From positions 62,001 to 126,000 of the forward strand of contig NZ_CP107254.1 in NCBI RefSeq assembly GCF_029229925.1: a DNA stretch of 64,000 bases, in the 5' to 3' direction. Positions 9,330 through 17,278 of the stretch are shown piece by piece (position 1 is the first letter of the stretch; every line of letters starts with the position of its first letter). The notes beneath the pieces were generated by a model. It made no database searches. It worked only from the letters and a program-made list of their open reading frames with translations, and was not told the DNA's origin. The stretch is from Halorhabdus sp. BNX81. Lineage in GTDB: Archaea > Halobacteriota > Halobacteria > Halobacteriales > Haloarculaceae. A program made the position numbers and the translations under genes.

Positions 9330-10757
9330 TCACTCCTCCTCACCGGCGAAGCCGCTGCGTTCCATCACGCCCCACGAGTCGACGCCTCGGACGTACTCGA
9401 TGAGGCCGCGCCAGGCGACGATCGTCTTCCACTGTCTGTACCCGAAGTTCTCCAGAACGCCGTACCACAGCAGGCGCAACACCTGCCAGGGGCTGTCGTA
9501 GCGGTTGAAACTCCAGACCTCGCTGAAGACGCCGAACCACGACAGGAAGACGCCGTAGCCGGTCGTCAGGAGGAAGAACATGAGCACGAACGTCACGTCC
9601 AGCGCTCCGAAGTACCACGCCACCGGGAGCACGACGTATCCAAGCCCTTCGATGAGCGGGCCGAGTGTTTCCGCCGCGACGAAAAACGGCATCACCAGGG
9701 TTCCGACGCGACCATACGCGCGATTGAACAACATTTTGCGGTTGGTCACGACGGTCTCCATCATCCCCCGGTACCAGCGTCTTCGCTGCCGGCTGAGTAC
9801 CCGGCGGCTGCTCGGAACCTCCGTCCAGGCGACCGGTTCCGGGACGAAATCGACCGTGTACTCCCGGTCCTGCTCGGTCAGGTGTTTGTGGAGGCGCACG
9901 ACGATGTCGAAGTCCTCCGTGATCGTGTCGTGTCTGTAGCCACCGATCTCGCGGACGGCTTCCGTCTGGAAGAGCCCGAAGGCTCCCGAGATGAGGATGA
10001 GTCCGTTGATCCGGTTGAGACCGAGTCGACCCGAGTAGAAGGCACGGAGGTACTCCATCACCTGTAACCCGGGGAAGCCAGTTTTCGGCAGGGAGACGTC
10101 AGTGACGATGCCGTCCTCGACTGTACAGTCGTTGGCGACACGGATGACGCCCCCTGATGCGACGGCGGTCGTTGGCTCCTTGAGGAAGGGCGTCACGATC
10201 TGGAGGAGCGCATCGCGGTCGATGATCGTATCCGCGTCGACGGCACAGAACAGCGGCATGTCGGTCAGCCAGATCCCCGCATTGAGGGCGTCGCTTTTGC
10301 CGCCGTTTTCCTTGTCGACGACGAGCAACTTCTCGTCGGTCGTCGACCGGTAGACGCCGTGGATCTCTTCGGCAGGGATATCGAATGGGATCTCCGCGTC
10401 GATGGCTTCGAGATCGAACTGCTCGCGGAGTCGATCTAGCGTCGCGTCGGTCGAGCCGTCGTTGACGACGACGACCTCGGTCTCCGGGTAGTTCAACGAG
10501 AGCATCGAGCGGACGCTCTCGACGATGGTGGCCTCCTCGTTGTACGCCGGCACGACGATCCCGATGCCGGGATAGAACGGGGAGCTGAACTTCCGGAACG
10601 GCGGGTCCCATCGCGACTCCTTGACGTCTTCGCGGAGTTCGAACAGCGCCAGGACGTGCAAAAACAGGTAGCCGACGCTGATCAATGCGTAATACCCCAC
10701 GACAAAGACGCCGAACCCGGCCAGCCCCATCAGGACGGCGTGTGTGATCGTGTGCAT
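9330..10757 (-). CDS. Processive family-2 glycosyltransferase, membrane-bound
   Basis: About 475 residues. A membrane segment (about 7-35) precedes a GT2 catalytic domain with VVNDGSTD for nucleotide-sugar binding, the metal-binding VDADT, the acceptor-site TEDFD and QRRRWYRG. The last is the Q(Q/R)xRW motif of processive synthases such as cellulose, hyaluronan and poly-N-acetylglucosamine synthases. Several C-terminal membrane helices follow (about 345-430). It should make and extrude a polysaccharide from a UDP-sugar; the sugar cannot be predicted. ATG 10757 lies one base after the stop of the HEAT-repeat gene, so the two are tightly coupled. Longer in-frame starts would overlap that gene and are rejected. 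Confidence 0.9.
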   Translation of the reverse strand: MHTITHAVLMGLAGFGVFVVGYYALISVGYLFLHVLALFELREDVKESRWDPPFRKFSSPFYPGIGIVVPAYNEEATIVESVRSMLSLNYPETEVVVVNDGSTDATLDRLREQFDLEAIDAEIPFDIPAEEIHGVYRSTTDEKLLVVDKENGGKSDALNAGIWLTDMPLFCAVDADTIIDRDALLQIVTPFLKEPTTAVASGGVIRVANDCTVEDGIVTDVSLPKTGFPGLQVMEYLRAFYSGRLGLNRINGLILISGAFGLFQTEAVREIGGYRHDTITEDFDIVVRLHKHLTEQDREYTVDFVPEPVAWTEVPSSRRVLSRQRRRWYRGMMETVVTNRKMLFNRAYGRVGTLVMPFFVAAETLGPLIEGLGYVVLPVAWYFGALDVTFVLMFFLLTTGYGVFLSWFGVFSEVWSFNRYDSPWQVLRLLWYGVLENFGYRQWKTIVAWRGLIEYVRGVDSWGVMERSGFAGEEE

Positions 10758-10758
10758 C

Positions 10759-11883
10759 TCAACTATACACCCGCTTGGAGCCGTGCCGGGCCATATCGTC
10801 GTACTCGGCGTGTTCGACACTCCAGTCCCAGGCCGGGCCCAACACAGCCGGCGTGTCGGGATCGATGCGGTCGCGGCGGTCGACGAGCGCCGCTGTCCCC
10901 CGTTCTACGGCTCGCGGATGGGTTTCGCTCACCAGGGCGTACAGGAGGACACTCAGTGCTGGTTGGTCCCCCCACGCGCCGAGCATCTCGTAGACGGCAC
11001 CCCGAACCCGTGGTGACGGATCGCCGACCGCCCGTTCCAGAAACGCCCGGTCACGGACGGTTTCCCGCCAGCCAAAACTCCCGAGCGCCCGCGCCGCGGC
11101 GGCCCGGATCGCTTCGTTCTCGGTCTCCAGGGCCGCGGTCAGCCACGAGAGGTCCTGGTCGCCGACGCTGGTCTCCAGGTTGGCACAGACCGCAAGCACT
11201 TGCGCGAACAGGGGTTCGTTCCAGCTTCGATACTCCCTGCGTGCGGCCTCCAACAGCGGTGTCGGGTCCGATCGTGAGATGCGATGCAGTGTGTCCTGGC
11301 CGAAGACCGTGAACTGGCCGTCAATGTCGTCGAGCAGTATCGAAACGCCCTGTCGGGCGTCCGCGAGACTGTCGGTCTCGGACAGCAGCGTCACCGTCGC
11401 CGCCCGCTCCCGTGGCGTCTCCGGCTCGAACGCAGACTCCAGATACGGGTCGGGATCGCCGAGCAACGTCAGCCAGGTCAGCGCATCGAGGTGCTCGAAC
11501 TCGCCGCGCCCGTCGAGTTGCTTGCGCGCGCGGTCGGGAATCCCAAGGGCGACGCCGAGCCCCTGCAGCTGTGCCTTGTCCCCGCCATCGAGCTCACGGA
11601 GAAACTCGTCGAGCAGCGACTCGGTAACTCGCCGCTCGGTTCCGGAGAGCGTCTCGACCCACTCCTCCCAGCCGGGGTCGTCGGCAAAGAGGCGCTCGAG
11701 CAGCGCTTCCCGAAGGTCGTCCCTGACACGATCGCGCCGCTCGTCGACGACCGAGCGGTACACTGACCAGCCGATGGTGATGTAAAACGAGACGGTCAGT
11801 AGCAGTCCGATCACGAGCGCGACCACGGCCAGGATCACGATCAGCGGGACTTCGTACCCGAACGCGCCGACGGCCCCCGCCAT
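10759..11883 (-). CDS. Membrane-anchored HEAT-repeat protein
   Basis: About 374 residues. One strong N-terminal transmembrane helix (about 10-38) is followed by a charged cytoplasmic region built of helical repeats; HEAT-like units are clearest at RAAAARALGSFGW and SPRVRGAVYEMLGAWGD. It is a scaffold type rather than an enzyme. It sits between a receiver protein and a glycosyltransferase, 28 bases after the first and one base before the second. The inferred role is to couple signalling to the synthase at the membrane. The start is ATG 11883, preceded directly by an in-frame GTG. Confidence 0.8.
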   Translation of the reverse strand: MAGAVGAFGYEVPLIVILAVVALVIGLLLTVSFYITIGWSVYRSVVDERRDRVRDDLREALLERLFADDPGWEEWVETLSGTERRVTESLLDEFLRELDGGDKAQLQGLGVALGIPDRARKQLDGRGEFEHLDALTWLTLLGDPDPYLESAFEPETPRERAATVTLLSETDSLADARQGVSILLDDIDGQFTVFGQDTLHRISRSDPTPLLEAARREYRSWNEPLFAQVLAVCANLETSVGDQDLSWLTAALETENEAIRAAAARALGSFGWRETVRDRAFLERAVGDPSPRVRGAVYEMLGAWGDQPALSVLLYALVSETHPRAVERGTAALVDRRDRIDPDTPAVLGPAWDWSVEHAEYDDMARHGSKRVYS

Positions 11884-11914
11884 CACACCCTCACCTCGAA
11901 GGGGACGACTCGCG

Positions 11915-12289
11915 TCATGGGAGGTGTCGCCGGACGCGTGCCAGTAGCTCCGCGCTCCGGAACGGCTTCGAGACGTAGTCGTCGACGCCGGCGTCGAAGC
12001 CTTCGAGAACGTGTTCCTCCCGGCCGCGGGAGGTGAGCATCACGACCGGCAGGTCAGTTCGGATCGCCAGCTCCCCGTTTCTGAGCATCCGAACCAGCCG
12101 CGTCCCGTTGAGACGGGGCATCATGACGTCGACGACGAGGGCGTCGGGCTCGAACCCCGTCGACAAGAGGTCGGCAGCTTCCTGGCCGTCCTCACAGACA
12201 CGAACCTCGAACCCGGCCGCTTCGAAGCGGTGGCGAAGCAACTGCCGGATCGTGGTGTCGTCGTCGACGACGAGGATCGATTCCGCCAT
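11915..12289 (-). CDS. Stand-alone response-regulator receiver (CheY-like)
   Basis: 124 residues, a single receiver domain with all key residues: the acidic pair VVDDD, phospho-acceptor Asp in VVDVMMP, Thr/Ser in VVMLTSRG and Lys in VSKPF. There is no output domain, so it must act through a partner protein. It is the first gene of a three-gene minus-strand operon (receiver, HEAT protein, glycosyltransferase) and is divergent from the first glycosidase-like lipoprotein gene across about 100 bases. The likely kinase donors are the two histidine kinases further along the same strand, which is an inference from location. Confidence 0.92.
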   Translation of the reverse strand: MAESILVVDDDTTIRQLLRHRFEAAGFEVRVCEDGQEAADLLSTGFEPDALVVDVMMPRLNGTRLVRMLRNGELAIRTDLPVVMLTSRGREEHVLEGFDAGVDDYVSKPFRSAELLARVRRHLP

Positions 12290-12389
12290 TTGTCAGATAA
12301 TGCGGTGGCAGCCACAAATAATCACCTCATGAGGCGAAGCCAATTGACGTCGTCGACAATCTCATGACGTTGTGGTCCCTGACTCATCT

Positions 12390-14552
12390 GTGAATCGTCG
12401 TCGATTCGTCGCTACCGTCGGTGCCGCCGGCCTCGCCGGTCTCTCGGGATGTCAATCGACGGACCGGTCATCGCCACCGGCGTACCGGACCGGCGCTGAC
12501 GGATTCGAACGCCGATCAGAGGGCACCGTCACGGAATTCACGGTCAGGGGAGTGAACCTCGGGATGGCGAAACCGGGGTACTTCCCGGGCTCGGCCGCCA
12601 TCGAACGTGCTGAGTACGATCGATGGCTGGAGCATATCGGCGAGATCGCCAACGTCGTCCGGACCTACACGATCCACCCGCCTGCCTTCTATCGCGCCCT
12701 CCGGGCGTACAACGACGATGCCGCGGAGCCGCTGTTGTTGCTCCAGGGTACCTGGGTTCCGACTGCCGAGTTGATCGACGCCGGGGACGCCACCGCCCTC
12801 TCATCGACGGTCGATCGGGAACTCCGACGGACCGTCGAGGCCGTCCACGGCGACACGACGCTCCCCGAACGCCCCGGATACGCGAGCGGCCCCTTCGACG
12901 CCGACGTCAGTGACGTCACGCTGGGGTACCTATTCGGCATCGAGTGGCCGCCGGAGGTAGTCGAGGCGACCAACGAAGCCGATGCTGACGGCGACTTCGA
13001 GGGGTCGTTCGTTCGGACGCAAGGCGGCTCCCGGTTCGAACAGTGGCTCGCGGGCCGACTCGACACCCTCGCGACCCACGAGAGCGACCGTTACGACGTC
13101 CAGCGGCCGCTGTCGTTCGTCAACTGGGTGACGACCGACCCGCTCGACCATCCATACGAACCGTATCACGACGAGGATCTGGTCAGCGTCGACCCCGATG
13201 CCATCGTGGCGACCGAGGACTTCGATGCTGGCACATTCGCGTCCTATCACGCCTACCCGTACTATCCCGATCTGCTGAACGAGACGCCGGAGTACGTCGA
13301 TTACGTCGATCATCGCGGGGAACCGAACAGCTACGCGGGCTATCTGCACGATCTGGTTGGGGCGACCGACCAGCCGGTGGTGATCGCCGAGTTCGGCGTC
13401 CCAAGTTCCCGCGGGATTGCCCACCGCGATGTCCACGGGCGCGACCAGGGTGGCCACACCGAGCGTGAACAGGGCGAGATCGTGGCGGCGATGTATCAGG
13501 ATATCCTCGCCGCGGATACGGCGGGGGGCATCGCGTTTTCCTGGCAGGACGAGTGGTTCAAACGGACCTGGAACCTCGACGCGCGCTCGGTCCCCGGGCG
13601 ACGCCCCCACTGGTCGAACATCGAGACGCCGGAACAGCGCTTTGGCCTCCTGGCGTTCCAGTCGCCCGACGCGATCACACTCGATGGGTCGCCCGGGGAC
13701 TGGGACGACGCGACGGTAGTTCGACCCGCGGAACCAACCGACGCTCCCGACGAACGAACGCTGACTGGGATGCAGATCTCCCACGATCTCGAAGGGCTCG
13801 TCGTCCGCCTAGAGTTCGCGTCGCTCCCGAACCCGATGCGATGGGACCGGACCAGGGCGCTCGTGACGGTCGGACTGACGGGTCGTGAGCGGACACTCCC
13901 GATCGCTTCCCAGACGGCGACGGCTGATTTCGTCGCCGACCTGGGTGGCCCGGATGACTCCAGACTGCTGGTCGAGTCATCCTACGATGCGTTCGCGCGT
14001 GAATTTGGCGAAATTGCCGGACTCGACCTCGACACCTATCGCGATGGACGTGCCGGATTCGTCCCCGTCCGGGAACCGATCAATCTCGGGTACACTGTGC
14101 CGCCGACGGGCGAAACGGTCCCCTTCGAGGCGGTCGAGACTGGGCGACTCCGGTACGGGAACGGCAACCCCGAGGCCGAATCTTACGACTCGCTGACTGA
14201 CGTCCACGTCGACCCCGCAAACGACGTCGTCGAACTCCGCCTCCCGTGGCTCCTGCTGAACGTCGCTGATCCATCCACGAAACAGCGCATCGTGACCGAC
14301 TGGGACGGTGGTCTCGACGTGACCGATTTCGAGTCGATCCAGGTCGGTGCCGCGACCTACGACCCCAGTGGAGCCGGGACGGCCGATTCAGCTTCGACGG
14401 GCTTGATCGACCATGCGGTTCCCGGAACCGCCGCCGGCACACTCGAAACGGCGACGTATACGTGGTCGACGTGGGACCGACCCGCCTACGAGGAGCGGTT
14501 GAAGGAGTCCTATCACGTCCTCGACCGGACGAACTGGGATAGGACGGGCTGA
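12390..14552 (+). CDS. Tat-exported glycosidase-like lipoprotein, paralogue 1
   Basis: About 720 residues from GTG 12390, chosen because it aligns with the starts of the two downstream paralogues and places the Arg pair (NRRRF) at the N-terminus. The Tat signal ends in a lipobox (GLSGC), so the protein should be lipid-anchored outside the cell. Residues about 40-410 look like a clan-A (beta/alpha)8 glycosidase. Glu185 (FGIEWPP) and Glu334 (VVIAEFGVPSSRG) sit where acid/base and nucleophile are expected, followed by AFSWQDEWFKRTWN. The C-terminal half (DGSPGDWDD onward) resembles a carbohydrate-binding or DOMON-like beta-sandwich. Proteins of this type occur beside GT2 synthases in bacteria. 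The substrate is unknown. It is divergent from the receiver/HEAT/GT2 operon. Confidence 0.78.
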   Translation: MNRRRFVATVGAAGLAGLSGCQSTDRSSPPAYRTGADGFERRSEGTVTEFTVRGVNLGMAKPGYFPGSAAIERAEYDRWLEHIGEIANVVRTYTIHPPAFYRALRAYNDDAAEPLLLLQGTWVPTAELIDAGDATALSSTVDRELRRTVEAVHGDTTLPERPGYASGPFDADVSDVTLGYLFGIEWPPEVVEATNEADADGDFEGSFVRTQGGSRFEQWLAGRLDTLATHESDRYDVQRPLSFVNWVTTDPLDHPYEPYHDEDLVSVDPDAIVATEDFDAGTFASYHAYPYYPDLLNETPEYVDYVDHRGEPNSYAGYLHDLVGATDQPVVIAEFGVPSSRGIAHRDVHGRDQGGHTEREQGEIVAAMYQDILAADTAGGIAFSWQDEWFKRTWNLDARSVPGRRPHWSNIETPEQRFGLLAFQSPDAITLDGSPGDWDDATVVRPAEPTDAPDERTLTGMQISHDLEGLVVRLEFASLPNPMRWDRTRALVTVGLTGRERTLPIASQTATADFVADLGGPDDSRLLVESSYDAFAREFGEIAGLDLDTYRDGRAGFVPVREPINLGYTVPPTGETVPFEAVETGRLRYGNGNPEAESYDSLTDVHVDPANDVVELRLPWLLLNVADPSTKQRIVTDWDGGLDVTDFESIQVGAATYDPSGAGTADSASTGLIDHAVPGTAAGTLETATYTWSTWDRPAYEERLKESYHVLDRTNWDRTG

Positions 14553-14752
14553 TACGGCCGCTGTCCGGCCGGCCAGCCACGCTGTACCGGGGCGTCGCCG
14601 AGCCAAAGCGGTGTCGGCGTGACTGCTAGGGCGGCCTGCCGGCGGCGGGAAGGGACTCCCTGCGGTAGTACCGGCCACCACACGTCATATTCTCAGCACT
14701 GATATTATGTTTCACCAACACATTCATCACTCTTCCCGGACGAGACGTGGCT

Positions 14753-16918
14753 ATGAATCGCCGACGATTCATTGCCAGTGTCGGTGGGGCGGGGATCGCT
14801 GGCGTGGCCGGGTGCCAGTCGACCGGCGGGCCGGATCAACCGCTGTATCGGGTTACAGAGGACGGATTCGAACGCCGGGGCGGCCAGGGTGTCGAGGAGA
14901 TCACGGTCACGGGTGTGAATCTCGGGATGGCGAAGCCGGGGTATTTCCCCGGCTCGGCCGCCATCGAACGCGCCGAATACGACCGGTGGCTGGAGCACAT
15001 CGGGGCGATCGCCAACGTCGTCCGGACCTACACGATCCACCCGCCCGCATTCTACCGTGCGCTTCGAGACTACAACGACCACGCCACGGAGCCGCTGTTG
15101 TTGCTCCAGGGCACGTGGGTCCCGACCGAGGACTTACACGAAGCGGGGGACGCCACCGACGTCACGTCGACGGTCGATCCCGAAATCCGCCACACTGTCG
15201 ATGTCGTCCACGGGGAGGCGACGCTGTCCGAACAAGATGGGTTCACGGCCGGGACTTTCGACGCTGACGTCAGCGACGTCACGCTGGGGTATCTGTTCGG
15301 TATCGAGTGGCCACCGGAAGTCGTCGTCGGGACGAATCAGGTATCGACCGACGGCGAGTTCGAGGGGCCCTATATCCGGACGAGGGGCGGTTCCCGGTTC
15401 GAGCAGTGGCTCGCCGGCCGACTCGATACGTTCGCGACCCACGAGACCGAGACCTACGGCGTCCAGCGGCCGCTGTCGTTCATCAACTGGGTGACGACCG
15501 ATCCGCTCGACCATCCATACGAACCGTATCACGACGAGGATCTGGTCAGCGTCGACCCCGATGCCATCGTGGCGACCGACGATTTCGACGCCGGGACCTT
15601 CGCGTCCTATCACGCCTACCCGTACTATCCGGGGATGCTGAACGAGACCCCCTCATACGTCGGTTACACCGACCACCGCGGGGAATCGAACAGCTATGCG
15701 GGATACTTGACGCACTTGATCAACTCCACCGACCAGCCGGTGGTGATCGCCGAGTTCGGCGTCCCGAGTTCCCGCGGGGTCACTTATCGGCACGTCCATG
15801 GCCGAGATCTGGGTGGCCATACCGAGCGCGAGCAGGGTGAGATGGTGGCGGCGATGTATCAGGACATCCTCGCATCGGGCGCGGTCGGTGGCGTCGCCTT
15901 TTCGTGGCAAAACGAGTGGTTCAAACGCGCCTGGAACCTCGACGCGCGCTCGGTCCCCGGGCGACGCCCCCACTGGTCGAACATCGAGACGCCGGAACAG
16001 CGCTTTGGCCTTCTGGCGTTCCAATCGCCCGACTCGATCACGCTCGATGGGTCACCCGGGGACTGGGACGACGCGACGGTGGTTCACCCCGACGCACCGA
16101 CCGACTCACCGGACGCCTGCACCCTTACCGCACTCCGGGTGTCCCACGATCTCGAAGGGCTCGTCGTCCGCCTGGAGTTCGCGTCGCTCCCGAACCCGAT
16201 GCGATGGGACCGGTTGAACGCGGTCGTGACGGTCGGGTTGACCGGCCGTGAGCGGACGCTTCCGATCGGCTCCGACCTCACGGCGACGGCGGACTTCGTC
16301 GCAGATCTGGGTGGTCCCGGCAATTCCAGACTGCTAGTCGAATCGTCCTACGACGCGTTCGCTCGTGAGTACGGCGAGGATGCGGGACTCGATCTCGACG
16401 CCTACCGTGACGGGAGTGCCGGGTTCGTACCCGTGCGTGAGCCGGTCAACCTCGGGTATACGGTGCCACTAACCGACGAGGTGGTCCCGTTCGAAGCCGT
16501 CGAAACTGGCCGACTCAGGTACGGGAACGGGAATCCCGACGCCGAGAACTACGACTCGCTGACTGACGTCCACGTCGACCCCGCAAACGACGTGATCGAA
16601 CTTCGCCTCCCGTGGCTCCTGCTGAACGTCGCCGATCCCTCCTCGAAACAGCGGCTCGTGACCGAGTGGGATGGCGGGCTTGCGGCTACCGACTTCGAGT
16701 CCGTCCGCGTCGGCGCAGCGACCTACGATCCCGGTGGCGAGGGGACGGACAGTGACGATCCGGCAGGGCTGATCGACCACGCGATTCCCGGAATGACCGG
16801 GAGCACTCTCGACACGACGACGTATACATGGTCGACGTGGGACCGACCCGCCTACGAGGAGCGGCTGAAGGAATCCTATCACGTCCTCGAGCGGACCAAC
16901 TGGGGCGAGAACGGCTGA
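14753..16918 (+). CDS. Tat-exported glycosidase-like lipoprotein, paralogue 2
   Basis: About 721 residues from ATG 14753; an in-frame GTG lies at 14747. The Tat lipoprotein signal (NRRRF, lipobox GVAGC) is intact. The candidate catalytic glutamates fall at the same numbers as in paralogue 1, Glu185 and Glu334. Long stretches are almost identical at nucleotide level to paralogue 1, for example 15497-15580 against 13137-13220 and 15930-16020 against 13568-13658. This points to recent duplication or gene conversion. The domain order is the same: barrel, then beta-sandwich tail ending in a conserved ERLKESYHVL segment. The 194-base gap before it contains nothing recognised beyond a possible AT-rich promoter near 14701-14715. 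Confidence 0.78.
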   Translation: MNRRRFIASVGGAGIAGVAGCQSTGGPDQPLYRVTEDGFERRGGQGVEEITVTGVNLGMAKPGYFPGSAAIERAEYDRWLEHIGAIANVVRTYTIHPPAFYRALRDYNDHATEPLLLLQGTWVPTEDLHEAGDATDVTSTVDPEIRHTVDVVHGEATLSEQDGFTAGTFDADVSDVTLGYLFGIEWPPEVVVGTNQVSTDGEFEGPYIRTRGGSRFEQWLAGRLDTFATHETETYGVQRPLSFINWVTTDPLDHPYEPYHDEDLVSVDPDAIVATDDFDAGTFASYHAYPYYPGMLNETPSYVGYTDHRGESNSYAGYLTHLINSTDQPVVIAEFGVPSSRGVTYRHVHGRDLGGHTEREQGEMVAAMYQDILASGAVGGVAFSWQNEWFKRAWNLDARSVPGRRPHWSNIETPEQRFGLLAFQSPDSITLDGSPGDWDDATVVHPDAPTDSPDACTLTALRVSHDLEGLVVRLEFASLPNPMRWDRLNAVVTVGLTGRERTLPIGSDLTATADFVADLGGPGNSRLLVESSYDAFAREYGEDAGLDLDAYRDGSAGFVPVREPVNLGYTVPLTDEVVPFEAVETGRLRYGNGNPDAENYDSLTDVHVDPANDVIELRLPWLLLNVADPSSKQRLVTEWDGGLAATDFESVRVGAATYDPGGEGTDSDDPAGLIDHAIPGMTGSTLDTTTYTWSTWDRPAYEERLKESYHVLERTNWGENG

Positions 16919-17003
16919 CGTACCATCGACCTGTCGATACATTCGATGCCAACTGTTACCTGCTGTCCGCTCACTTCCGAGTATCAGTATTGTTAATACG
17001 CCC

Positions 17004-17225
17004 TCCCTGAAGCGCCGCCAATTTCGCACTCACGTCGGTGTCGCTGAGAGTGCTTCTGGAGGGTCCTACCGGTCAGCGGCTCAGACAGGTCACCCACGGT
17101 ATCGGTGCTGAACGTGATTTATTCGGCCGCCTGACCGATCTGGGGCTTCGAGAGGCTCGCTGTCTGGGGCGTCACTCTCGGGGTGGCGCTGCCGGGGTAT
17201 TTCACCGATCTTGTGCCATCTGTTA
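17004..17225 (+). pseudogene. Decayed 5' fragment of a fourth glycosidase-like paralogue
   Basis: The gap between paralogues 2 and 3 contains a degenerate copy of the first roughly 65 codons of paralogue 3. Shared landmarks are CGCCGCCAATTT at 17014-17025, CACGTCGGTG at 17031-17040, the CAGACAG...GGTATCGG region, GCTGACCGATC and the GCCGGGGTATTTCACCG stretch that matches the family's AKPGYFPG motif. The frame is disrupted and the copy stops abruptly near 17225. The preceding bases (16981-17000) also resemble the region upstream of paralogue 3, so the promoter was probably copied too. Confidence 0.65.
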
Positions 17226-17250
17226 CTCGCTCTGTGTGTCCCCGAAAACC

Positions 17251-17266
17251 TCATTATTGATAATGA
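17251..17266. promoter_or_regulatory. Palindrome overlapping the presumed promoter of paralogue 3
   Basis: TCATTAT-TG-ATAATGA is a perfect inverted repeat with 7-base arms, ending 12 bases before the GTG start. It lies where the TATA element of a leaderless haloarchaeal gene would be, so it may be an operator, or simply an AT-rich core promoter with chance symmetry. A weaker related sequence (GTATT-GTT-AATAC) precedes the decayed copy. Confidence 0.4.
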
Positions 17267-17278
17267 TATAATGCTGGT

